From assembly GCF_026230105.1 (NCBI RefSeq), contig NC_079478.1, forward strand, positions 16,073,653 through 16,137,652: a DNA stretch of 64,000 nucleotides, given 5' to 3'. Source of the stretch: Diorhabda sublineata. Lineage: Eukaryota; Arthropoda; Insecta; Coleoptera; Chrysomelidae. Positions 54,418-64,000 of this stretch are shown here, in pieces. The notes under the pieces were generated by a model. That model ran no database searches. It saw only the letters and a list, made by a program, of their open reading frames with translations, and was not told the origin of the DNA. Made by a program: the position numbers and the translations under genes. Position 1 is the stretch's first letter. Every line of letters begins with the position of its first letter.

Positions 54418-54716
54418 AAGCTTAGCCATGAGGGAAGTGTGTACGAAGTTGGCGTGGCGAGTTTTGTCAGACCTAACCGAAAAGTGTTCTGCAAGGATCT
54501 CCTTCATAATGTACATGACAACCCCGACTTTTTGGACAATGTGGTGACCAGTGATAAGAAGTGGATGTTTAGATACGACAGAGAGCAAGCGGAAGAGTAC
54601 AGAATGGCACAGTTCTTCTTCTCCACGCTTCAAGAAAGCAAGAATCTGCAAATCCAACCACCATTCTCATTTGCTTTTTCAATCAACGGAAAATAAAGTC
54701 GACGCTCAAGGGGAAG
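54418..54716 (+). pseudogene. Mariner transposase middle fragment
   Basis: Lies between the two duplicated RTE-like tails. In shifting frames it reads LAMREVCTKLAWRVLSDL, KVFCKDLLHNVHDNPDFLDN and VVTSDKKWMFRYDREQ (first catalytic aspartate, with the usual GDExW reading SDKKW), then STEWHSSSSPRFKKARICKS. That is the linker and first third of the catalytic core of a mariner transposase. Both ends are abrupt. Confidence 0.82.
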
Positions 54717-54720
54717 CATC

Positions 54721-55047
54721 ATAAATCAACGAGACTATATTACAAACTAAACAAGACCATACAGGGACATTGAGAGAGAAGTGAAAATGAAGATCCACAA
54801 TAAAACATCTAAGAGGAATAGCGGGAACAATGAAATCATACATACAAGAAGAGTTATGAGTTATGAAAGTACTACCAAAAGAAGAAAAGGTATACCGAGA
54901 AGAAAATGTATAGACCCTGTAAGTGAGATAGGAATTAAGAAAGAAACAACCCAAATTGAACTGAAAATATTAGTAGGAGACACGACAAAATGGAAATGTT
55001 GGCTGAAAGAGCAACCGGAATCGTTTTTCGACTCTTCAAAAGTTTGA
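54721..55047 (+). pseudogene. RTE-like reverse transcriptase tail, copy B
   Basis: Direct repeat of copy A with few differences, including a swap of GTAGGA for GTTATG and single base changes. Beyond the duplicated part it continues to the natural end of the protein, ELKILVGDTTKWKCWLKEQP, with TGA at 55045-55047. It therefore keeps the C terminus that copy A lost. Confidence 0.8.
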
Positions 55048-57126
55048 AGGAGAAAAGTGGAAGATTTCGATAATATTCAAATATTCTTCAATATCACATT
55101 AATTCAAAGTGACGTTTAACTATTTAGATAATTAGATATATACACAAAATTACTCGGAATTTTGGTTTCGAAGACGAAATTTTGAAATAGACAGAAATAA
55201 AAAAATTTAACAAACACAGCCAGGGCCAAGCAGAGAAAAACCGAGTAAAAATCTAAAATTTTCTGAAAAGGTACTAATTTCAGAAGTAAATTTTATCATT
55301 ATTTTAAAAATTTCTGCTTGTCTGCTTTTGTTAACGCTATTACGAGGACAATTTTGTGGTAGAAATACTTCTCAGAAGTTTACCACACTTTCGCTACGGT
55401 GATTATATAAAGAAAATTGTTTGCTTTGATGGGTAAATATAGAGAAATAAGTATTTAGAGAGTTAATTATGAATTATTTTTTGCGTTACGTAAATATTAT
55501 CTTGAAAGCATGCTTTGTTCCTCGAAATGATTTCTAAATAGTTCTCCACTTTTACCAGTAGCCATTTGAACAAAGTTGATGCTGAAGATCTGGGACCGTC
55601 ATTCACTGTATTTACATTTGGACCTTGTTTAGAATCTTTGAATAAAAGTAGCTGACATATCACAAAATTTTGCAGGAAAACTTATATATAACAAAACTTT
55701 TGCAAAGTGGGTTCGCGACTTTTTCCGTCGATATGTCGCAGTAGATGGAACTTAAGTATATCATTCTACTCCAGAATGTACATATGCTCTCAAAACAAAG
55801 AAAAATTGTTTTTCCAGCTCATAAGAACATGATCACAGTGTTTTAGAATTGGGAAGGTTAAATATTTTTTGATTGTTTAAAAATAGGGAAAAGAATTTTG
55901 CAAATTTTGGGAGTTATGCATGACTATTATTTATTATATAATTAATCCAAACCAACACAATCATTTTAGGTGTTCTTTAAACCGTTCACGAAAACAAATA
56001 ATTCAAAAATTGAGAAACTGTATTCAAAAACGATGGTTTTTTCATATATTGTCAAACTTTAAATCTTACTCATGGTTTATGTCAACCGATTCCTTGAACT
56101 TTTTCGTTTTTTTCTTCGTGTATATACAATTTTCCGCGCTATTTCAACAAAATAAAGAAAAAAATTATTCAGCCCATCATTCAAATATATCTTGAATTAT
56201 ATAAGAAATGACACCAAAATATTGTAACTGTTATTTGTCAGTATCGAGACATCAAGCTCTTCGAGTGATGTACACACACCTAAAGAACTTGAATGTACCC
56301 AATGTCACCAACCAACATACTTAGAATAGACGAAAATATACAAAATATAGAAGAAAATATATGTATTCGGTGCCGTTACGACAGTTTGTTCTAATATATT
56401 TTTACTAATTGGTTGATACACCAAAACGACTTCTCTTTTTTGATAAACCGGTTACGTTTTGTAGAAGAATTTATTTAATTAGGTTACCCCAATAAACAAA
56501 CTGCAGACATGTCATTTACTTGATTAAATAAAAACTAATATGGAACATCATATTAAGATGAATTTTGAAACATTCTTCTTTCAATACGTCAGTTAAATGA
56601 ATCAAATTCGCCTCAAAGTAAAATGAACCCTACATATGTGGTATAGAATAAGTGTTAAATAAAAAAAACACGATATCAAGCCTCAAAAGTATGTAAAAAA
56701 TAATAATTTTCAATTGGAAATTATAATACTTATTTTAGTTGATTCTTGTGCTTAAAATTAGATTTTTCTATCAAAAAAGAATAAAGACAATAAGAAATAC
56801 AACCATTTGAGTGAGTATTCGAAAATGATATCTCAAAATTTGAGTTTTGTCCCAAAATTGGGGGTTTACTCATAAACAAACAAGCCATGAAGCAAAGTAA
56901 AGAAAATAATGTAATAAAATGAAAAATTTCAATCAAATAATCCATAGTTTTATAATAAATATTATAGAGAATGTCCTACAAATTCGAGAATTGATAAATC
57001 GATTAGAGTATTATATATCCTCTCGTTGTATAAAAATATAAATTTGAAATTTTTCAAAATATATAAACAGTATCGGGAATTCCAAATAACGCGTTCTCCT
57101 TGTTTTGCTTTTTGAAAATAGACATA
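55048..57126. other. AT-rich intergenic DNA
   Basis: No supported gene or repeat; scattered short frames only. Confidence 0.4.
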
Positions 57127-57128
57127 TA

Positions 57129-57738
57129 CAGGGTGTTCCGGGACTTAATGCAAAAGATTGAGCAGTGAGTAGATGACGAGAAAATAATGTTGTAACATAA
57201 AAAAAATTTCTAATACGACCCCCGTCCTATAAAGCTACGAAATCAGAACTTAGATTTAAGTATATTGAATGAAATGAACAAAAAAAACTTCTACACTTCT
57301 ATCTGATGGCCAGGGGTAGCCCATGCCCAGTGGTACAATGTGTAACTTTTATATACAATCTAAATATAGCAAAAATGAATTTTTCAATCGAACAAAAAGC
57401 TACTCTTTGTGTAACTCGATAAAATTGATGGCTTAGGAGATATGTAGATTTTAGGTCGTTGTACAAGGCAAGGAAACCATTCGCCATAAAGAGACATTCT
57501 GAAAAAAACTATCATAAATTGTAATTATTTATTAAAAATATTTACCGAATGTATTAAAACGCAATAAAACATTTCTTGGAGAACTAATGTATAAATAAAT
57601 AAAGATTTGTACTACATACTATCGAAGATAATATTCTCTCAGAAACGAAGGGTCGTATGAGAGAATTTTTGTCACAGCATAATTTTCACGTCATCTACTC
57701 ACTCAAGAATTTTTTGAATCAACTCCCGGAACTACCAG
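57129..57738. mobile_element. Tc1/mariner-type MITE, TA flanked
   Basis: A 610-bp element with ends CAGGGTGTTCCGGGACTTAA and, reversed, CTGGTAGTTCCGGGAGTTGA. The arms remain similar for about 100 bp, through GAGTAGATGACG and GAAAAT. TA (or TATA) flanks both ends. Near 57375 MNFSIEQKATLCVTR followed by a stop resembles the first residues of a transposase, suggesting an internally deleted derivative. A partial copy is at 28650-28960. Confidence 0.8.
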
Positions 57739-57744
57739 TATAGA

Positions 57745-58310
57745 TTTATCGAGTCTGGAAAATTTTGAAGGTTAAGGTGTTTTGACTCTCATTTTCAAAG
57801 AAATCACTATTTTTGAATTTCTTGATGTGATTCTTTAGCAAAACTATCGTGTTCTTCCAATACAATAACACAAATGGAAAATTTTGATCCAGAATAATCT
57901 AGAACTAAAAATGTCTATATACGCATGAAGGGATTAAAATTAGGTAACCTTCGTCTAAATACAAGAAAGTATGATTCTTCTACTTCAAGAGGGATGATAG
58001 AGTATTTCAATCGTAATTAAATTTTTTGCTGTTCACTATTTATGTTTCTATTTCTATACACCTGTAGGGATCATTTGTGACTGTGCTTGGCTACAGATAA
58101 ATGTCCCTTAACTCATTTTTATGCAAAGTTGATGTTAGTTTTCTGTGTTCTCATTTGTTAAAAAATACCAGGGTTTAAAAGTTTTTGAGCGCGCTTTTTG
58201 GCTTGCTATGAATCATGTAACGGAAACTTGATCTTCAAGTCTTCAAAACCTCGGATTAATTAAAATTTTGTAAGCTTCTCATTGACAAATAACAACCCTT
58301 GTCGATAAGC
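57745..58310. other. Intergenic DNA
   Basis: No supported feature. The part after 58060 may be the 5' flank of the mariner fragment that follows. Confidence 0.3.
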
Positions 58311-58317
58311 CTCCTCA

Positions 58318-58562
58318 CGAAGAATTTACTGGAGCAGCGATACTCTATCAAATTTTGTGTAAAGCTTAACGAGGCCTACTGTGATGCTGCCACGGCTAGA
58401 TCGGGTGTTTTCCAGTGGCTCAAGCTTATCCAAGAAGATAGGGAAAGAGTGTAAGACATCGACCGCTTTAGACGCTCTTCGACCAACAAGACCAAAATGT
58501 GTCGCGAGTGAAAAATTTATGTGATCGTAGGATGAGGATCATAATTATTACTGATAAATTGA
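58318..58562 (+). pseudogene. Mariner transposase N-terminal relic
   Basis: Reads KNLLEQRYSIKFCVKLNEAY, DAATARSGVFQWLKLIQEDR, a stop, DIDRFRRSSTNKTK and, one frame over, SRVKNLCDRRMRIIIITDKL. This is the DNA-binding half of a mariner transposase with a short internal deletion (usual text between KLN and EAY is missing). It ends near 58562, followed directly by an RTE-like fragment. Confidence 0.85.
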
Positions 58563-58589
58563 GACCGTGACAAAAAACTGGAGAATGGT

Positions 58590-59083
58590 ATGGCCACCAA
58601 GACGGATAAAGAATGAGAGACAGGTCAAGAAAGACACGAGTAAAAGCTAAGTACCTGGGTACAAGTAATGACTGCTCCGTGGATTACTGTTTACAAATAA
58701 GTAATTCCGTACATCGTTTATGAAGGTAGCCTGTAGCCGCGACCTGAGCTTGGAGCTAAGAATGCGGAAGCTGAAGTGCTATGTATTCTCAGTCCTTTTG
58801 TATGATGTAAAAGCCAATATGATGTTCTCAGAAGGATATAGAGATCATTGATAAAGTGAAAACATCTTGGCCACACCATGAGGGGTCCAAAATATGAGAT
58901 CCTATAGCTTATAATTCAGGAAAAAATTGTAAGAGAAAAATCTATTGGAGAAGAATATCTTGGTTTAGGAACCTGCGAATATGGTTTAACGTCTCATCAT
59001 CTGACCTATTTAAGACCGCAGCTTCCAAAGGAAGGATAGCTATGAGGATAGCCAACCTCCGAAATGGAAAAGGTGATACATGA
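58590..59083 (+). pseudogene. RTE-like reverse transcriptase C terminus
   Basis: Reads KYLGTSNDCSVDYCLQISNS, SRDLSLELRMRKLKCYVFSV in one frame, then HLGHTMRGPKYEILxL-like text near 58870-58905, KIYWRRISWFRNLRIWFNVS and SSDLFKTAASKGRIAMRIAN with LRNGKGDT, closing at TGA 59081-59083. The RRISWLKNLRxWF ... IAxMIANLRNG ending is shared by many insect endonuclease-reverse transcriptase elements. Frameshifts and stops show that it is inactive. It is a different family from the tails at 54 kb. Confidence 0.85.
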
Positions 59084-59184
59084 AGACGAAAAATCAGTTG
59101 AGAGGAAAGTTAACAGCCTTTAATTTATTGGGATGTATTTGAATAGCTAGTGAGTAGGCATGTTAAATGTAAACTTTTTTCAGA

Positions 59185-59285
59185 TTCATTTGAATACAAT
59201 GGGACTACGACCACATTATTGAACCACATTAAAACGAACTAAACAAGCATTGCCATAGAAACAACAAATTATTTATATCAGGTAT
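59185..59285 (+). pseudogene. Possible BED-finger fragment (hAT-like)
   Basis: A splice-acceptor-like TTTTTTCAG is followed by FEYNGTTTTLLNHIKTN, similar to the second half of a BED zinc finger (xxGTTxxLxxHxxxxH), then a stop where a conserved histidine would sit. A donor-like CAG-GTATGA lies at about 59280. Very short, so tentative. Confidence 0.25.
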
Positions 59286-60419
59286 GAATATAGTCATCAG
59301 ATGAAAATAATATTTTGGTTGATCCGTTGTTAGAAAATTTAACCACATAAAAAAAGGTTGTCTGTAAACTTAAGTCTAAGCCTTAGTATGACAAAAAAGA
59401 TTTAAAAAAGTTAGTTAGTATTTGATAATTTCACAAATAGTGGAAAACTCTGAATTCTTAGCCGTCAATGAGAATTATGATTTACCAGAAAGAAAACATT
59501 AGAACTGATAATAGAGTAAAAGTATATATTGAAATGCGTGTGTTTATTGAAGGATTGATATTTAGTTGTGACATCTGATATTTGGCCGACCGATAGTAAT
59601 GAAAGTTTTAAAGTGTCTCAGTTAATTTAACTATGATGTTATATTTGTGTTAATATCGATTAATTTGTAGTACTACTATGTCGCAATATTATTTTACAGA
59701 AATAACTTGATTATTGAAGCCATGAATACAATCGTGATCATTGAAACCATTGAAAGATTTTATTTCCTCTTCCGTTTGTGTAACCACAAACCTAGTTTCT
59801 ACGAAGTAATTCACAGCCGATGATAAGTTTTTTTCACAAAAAAACTTATATCATATTATAAAATGATCATACACTTATATTATTCGTTTTTTGAATATGT
59901 TGAGCAGTATATTTCCAAGATTAATATTAAAATATTGATTATTCATAACCAGTTATATCTAATACCCATGCTGTGAGATTAACAGAACTTGAAAATGATC
60001 TCATGGAAGAGTTTCGTATAATAACAACTCTAATGTTTTTGTTTTATGACTCTTTCTATTTAATGGTTTTTATTCAACTCCGGTTTTTATCGGCGATCAA
60101 AGAGTAATCGATAATCTAGCCAGTTAATCAAGTATTGAATACCAAACTAGCTATACCAGGGGAAGACGATAGGTAATTAAACCCATTTACATAATATATA
60201 CAATATATTTTGCATTTATGTTTAATTTTTAGTAAGCTTTGTCTGTGAACGGGCAAACTATAGAACACACTATTCAAAAAGCAGGTATTGGCTCCTAATA
60301 TTAGAATTTTATCTTATCTAACATATTATAATACAAAGAATGCTTGCCTTGATAATTGAGTCCCTCGAACTTTATTTTTAGTATGTCCAGCGTTTAGCTA
60401 TGATTCATTCAGGTAGTAA
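59286..60419. other. AT-rich intergenic DNA
   Basis: No supported feature. Confidence 0.4.
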
Positions 60420-60429
60420 ATTTTCTTCG

Positions 60430-60932
60430 CAAATTTTTAAAAATTTGAATTTAAAAAGTTTTATTGCCTTCACACAATTATTTCTGATTTTTCTAATAAT
60501 AAACTGTTCCTTCCTCGTTTTTTGTATTGTATTTCTTTTCATAAATTATAAAATCTGAATCCTCTAAAATCAGACAAGTCCTTATCTTCATTAACTACTC
60601 TCACAACTTTATCCACTGTAGGTAACTCGTTTTGAAAAAAAAATTGAACAAAATACTTCTGATGCCGTTTTTTCCGAAATCATCAATTGAATTTAAAATT
60701 TTTTTCTTGATAGATACTTTTTTAGGCCGAATTAGGTAGACACTTGAAGAAGATCCTCCGTTTTGGAAATAACGTCATCAACAGTTTTGTCATCATTTTC
60801 TTGTATTTCATTTTTATAAATATTAGCAATGATTTGTTTTTTGCTGGTGTTAAAATGAGGCTTTTTAGCTCTCTTCTTAGGCGGAGTATAACTAATGTCA
60901 ACAACTTCATCCTCAATCTCCGTGTCAGACAT
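60430..60932 (-). pseudogene. IS630/Tc1-like transposase N-terminal relic
   Basis: The first 66 codons (60732-60932) are open: MSDTEIEDEVVDISYTPPKK then RAKKPHFNTSKKQIIANIYK. After a stop come SIKKKILNSIDDFGKNGIRS, a frameshift in a T run, then NELPTVDKVVRVVNEDKDLS, FRGFRFYNL and RGRNSLLLEKSE. This is the order of the N-terminal region of a common insect DDE_3-type transposase (IDDFDKxAIRR, ELPTxDKxLxxVNED, RxRNSxLxER). The catalytic half is missing. The A-rich lysine clusters of the first codons could be a nuclear signal. Confidence 0.78.
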
Positions 60933-61500
60933 GTTTGAAAAAATTACGCAACAGAGAAATACAAAAAATCACTGCAATACACCTGAACTAACGGCTTGTA
61001 CAGCAATGCGGCGCTCGCCCCTCCTTACGCGAATTTTTATTTGTGGTACATTGTGATGCCACTGATTTGGACCAATAATGATGCTCACGTGTTCATCACG
61101 CACTGATCATTGTTTTGGCTCACTATTTTTCTTCGATAAATAGATATTAGATGATTTTTGGCGTTTTGAACCCACGAAAATATTGAAATTGATGATATCT
61201 ATCTTATCAACCCCCCTTTAACTTCTCTCTTTGTCTCACCTCTACTATTGTCTTTTTCATCATAAAAACTTGGTTATCCATAATAACTGCAAATGAACCA
61301 TAATATGAAAATTATTGATTTTTGATACAAACATGAAGGTAGCAAAAAAAATAAAAGTCACTTATTTCAATCATCATATTAGTTGTTCACATTTTTTAAA
61401 GCGTTAACATAACTTTATACTCATGTCGTTTATAAATTACAATCGTCGACAAGTATTAAGGATATTTGGCGTCACGTAAGGAAAGGAGAAGTTTTCTTAA
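60933..61500. other. Untranslated flank and AT-rich DNA
   Basis: A GC-richer patch at 60990-61110 upstream of the transposase start may be its 5' end. No terminal repeat could be fixed. Confidence 0.3.
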
Positions 61501-61510
61501 CTTAACCTAA

Positions 61511-61746
61511 CCTAACCTAACCACGTATTTTCAGCTACTGATATTTTGTCTTCATAATCAGATTTATTATGATATAAAAACATTTCTTGTAAGAAAAAAG
61601 GATTTTTACCTAAAGAGAGATATTACAAAAATCATAGAAAGAATATGACGTGCTGGATGAAGGAATTTGCAGAGTTTTTGGTTGTCCAGAAAAATCAAAA
61701 AGTAGGAACAAAATATCAGTAGCTGAAAATACGTGGTTAGGTTAGG
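61511..61746. repeat. Hairpin with perfect 39-bp arms ending in CCTAA/GGTTA
   Basis: Arms 61511-61549 and 61708-61746 are perfect inverted copies: CCTAACCTAACCACGTATTT followed by TCAGCTACTGATATTTTGT. The 158-bp loop is AT-rich. The telomere-type pentamer forms the outer end of each arm, as in the 41.5/42.8-kb pair. Confidence 0.88.
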
Positions 61747-61749
61747 AAA

Positions 61750-63560
61750 TTTTTTATCTCATTTCCTTGCCAGACGCCAAAAATCCTTTCAGGTACAATC
61801 ATTTAGTTTATGATAGAGTATCTGGTAAAAATTTGAAGCAAATCGATGAGGTCCCATTCTAGCATTATCTTGTAAATAAATACGCGAATCCTGTTTTTTC
61901 TTATTCAAGAGAGATAACAGGAATTGCTGCGATTGCTTCAACAGCTTCCCTTCTGCATTCAATATCTTAGAAGATGCCTGACGTATTCGTTATACATCAA
62001 ATGAGAACTTCTTCTGAATCCCAGCAACGGTTAAATTTTGGAACTTAAACAATCTGATACATAATATAAGCAAGCCACGCATCAATTTTGTATACGAGTT
62101 TGACCACTAGAAGAGATATTTATATTATTCAAAGTTAAAAATCATATTAAATACGCACCTAAAAGTTATCAATAAAAAGCATCTCTATTTGTTAATAATT
62201 CGAAAAATACTTTTCAATTTATTGAAATAAAAAATGCCGAAATCGTTCGAATAATAAATGAAGCAACCATCACAAAAATAGAACAAAGAACAACAGAAGA
62301 TCTAGTGGATGAAATAAAAACAAATATTAACCCATAGAAATTACCATATTACGATCTGATAATATGGTAAATTCTTAAATACTTACCAAGAAAAGCCATA
62401 GTGAAACTATTTTATATATTTACGCAACCTTTGGACTAAAATCTGTGCCTAGGTGCTATAATCTAGCAGAGGTCATCAAGATTCCTTCGCATCGGTTTGA
62501 CTGTTTTGCTCTGCTATCCTTTGATTAAGCACATATCATACGTATATTAAGTTATTTCAAAGGGACGGTATAGTATGTATACTTCTAGCCGATTTCTCCA
62601 GATGACATGGAAATTTTTATATTAAGCAGAAATTGAAGTATTGGCAACTTCATAAACACAATGTATAACGAATATTTAAGCCGCTAATCGTAAAAACAAA
62701 ATTTACTCATGTTTAATCCAAACTACTAAGCGGTTGCAAACATTTAGGTTTTAAATTTTATTATCTAATATGTCCAATCTCTTTTTCTAGTTTCCTATTT
62801 CTTTACGTACTACGCAACGGACAACGGCAAAAGAGCGTGCCTAGCCTGTACGTCTGTAAATAAGTATTTGCCGTTGAATATGCTTGTCTACTATTTTCTC
62901 ACTATATAATACAACAATTCAAAAATCATCCTCTGTCTTCTTGAAGGCCGGATATTCCCATTTGTATGCACATTTACGGGACTCGTCAATGCGCGAAGGC
63001 AAGCAAAAGTGTGTCAAAAATTATAAGAGAGAGAACCCATAATTGTATGATCCTCGTCTCTTTCTTGAGCGTTCTGTTTAATGGCGTTATTCGTTAATAT
63101 TTCATGATTTCATATTGAGATTTGTGAGGACATTTTAGAACATTAAAGTTGGCTTTCTAACTTATAATGGTGTTGAACTGTGTATAACTGCAATAATGTA
63201 CGTGACACAAACAAGGCTCTTCTTGTCATACGTAAGTCTTTGTATAATTAATAATATTACGTTATTTTTTCCAAACATATTTTTAAAAATTCCAAAATGT
63301 AGTTTTTATTATTGTAGCCATTTTATTGAATTAACTATAAAGTGAATAAATAAAATTTCTCATATGTGCTACTCTATTTATTATTTAATTTTTATCCAGT
63401 TTACAATTTATATTAGTCCCCATAGGTTTTAATCAGTTTTAAGAATCATTGTTATTAATATATCATAAAAAATATTCAAATTATTTATAATAACGAAGAT
63501 ATAATTCAACACATGAAAATATTCTTAGTTCTTGCCATTTGAGAAAGAATGCGATGGGGA
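61750..63560. other. Intergenic DNA with one short reading stretch
   Basis: At 62222-62338 the plus strand reads NAEIVRIINEATITKIEQRT then TEDLVDEIKTNIN before a stop; it is open, polar and possibly a fragment of a larger protein, but no family is recognised. The rest is AT-rich. Confidence 0.3.
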
Positions 63561-63579
63561 TACTACAATAAAGCTATTT

Positions 63580-63790
63580 CAGTCAACCTCACTTTCGCAG
63601 CGCTACGTCCCCGTTCCGACTATGTGAAACAAATAGTGTATCGTTCTCTCTTTCGTCTTCTCCGGGCGCTTCAATTATTCTGCGCATCGTTTGCGCGCAT
63701 GAAGCATGCGCAGTATAGATAAAGTGTCTCCAACGGGAGAAAAAATGAATACTGTGAATACGGTCGGCATCGTAACGTAGACGTTTTTCC
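63580..63790. other. CpG-rich patch with GCGC/GCATGC motifs
   Basis: A strongly GC- and CpG-enriched block in AT-rich DNA, with GCGCATCGTTTGCGCGCATG and AAGCATGCGCAG. A minus-strand frame of 72 codons (63589-63807, MVSSYGEKRLRYDADRIHSI) spans it without a known domain. It could be a promoter, insulator or transposon end. Confidence 0.3.
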
Positions 63791-64000
63791 CCATAAGAAC
63801 TGACCATATCATAGATAAAAGATATACATTTCTAAACGCGTCGACAATATTGATAATTTCTTCATCGTAGATTTCATCAAAAACAGCAAATGTTTTCCCT
63901 TCAAATTTGTTTTATACTCCTCTGATTATGTTGGTAATTTAATTCATAAAATAAACACGTGATTGTTTTTCTGATTATCCTATTGTATATAATTCATAGA

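Noticed and set aside
1..64000. CRISPR arrays, bacterial operons, integrated virus genes
   Set aside because: No regularly spaced identical repeats with unique spacers, no ribosome binding site pattern, and no viral coding signatures were seen.

Overview
The window looks like a stretch of AT-rich insect chromosome, possibly from a beetle. That rests on the strong A+T bias, (TA)n microsatellites, GGTTA/CCTAA (TTAGG-type) short arrays, and above all a dense, layered population of mariner, Tc1, pogo, RTE-like, Jockey-like and CR1-like relics typical of insect genomes. No operons, ribosome binding sites, CRISPR arrays, rRNA or tRNA genes were seen. No multi-exon host gene can be traced with confidence; only candidate exons or 5' ends are visible (minus strand near 14.0 kb, a THAP-domain exon near 16.8 kb, a possible promoter plus first exon near 51.2 kb, a weak one near 1.3 kb).

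Layout. 0-2.1 kb: a minus-strand Tc1/mariner-type transposase cut by the window edge, then a pogo-type transposase tail. 2.8-3.4 kb: a short element with inverted ends. 4.5-6.6 kb: a nest of non-LTR retrotransposon pieces in which an RTE-like fragment, flanked by a 6-bp target duplication, splits the RNase H domain of a Jockey-like element. 9.5-12.9 kb: Tc1, two mariners and a second Jockey-like tail. 14.9-16.6 kb: a large fold-back element with ~517-bp, ~98% identical arms, holding a transposase fragment that resembles Sola. 19.6-22.7 kb: two palindromic DNA elements. 23.6-24.3 kb: a CR1-like 3' end, of which a second inverted copy lies at 49.5-50.2 kb. 24.5-28.6 kb is almost empty AT-rich DNA.

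29.1-31.1 kb holds the best preserved element: a 1,935-bp Tc1/mariner-superfamily transposon with TA target duplications, ~385-bp terminal inverted repeats and a transposase frame interrupted by one in-frame stop. 31.3-34.1 kb is a chain of four broken elements joined end to end. 37.7 kb has a compact PIF/Harbinger-like MITE with TTA duplications. 39.1-40.7 kb contains a mariner with a reversed second tail inside the same inverted ends. 41.1-43.6 kb is a cluster of palindromic repeats that includes a MITE with an exact 8-bp target duplication. 46.3-50.2 kb adds a mariner, a fold-back element, a pogo-type N terminus and the CR1-like copy. 51.7-53.9 kb is a 2.2-kb element with TAA duplications, a mariner relic inside it and ~145-bp tandem repeats in one arm. 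54.1-55.0 kb is a near-identical direct duplication of an RTE-like tail around a mariner fragment. 57.1-60.9 kb holds a TA-flanked MITE, a mariner N terminus, an RTE-like tail and an IS630/Tc1-like transposase.

Function. The genes do not form a pathway. The window records repeated waves of transposition, with many decayed copies and a few well preserved ones (29.1 kb and 14.9 kb). Family names come from reading motifs by eye; no search was run.
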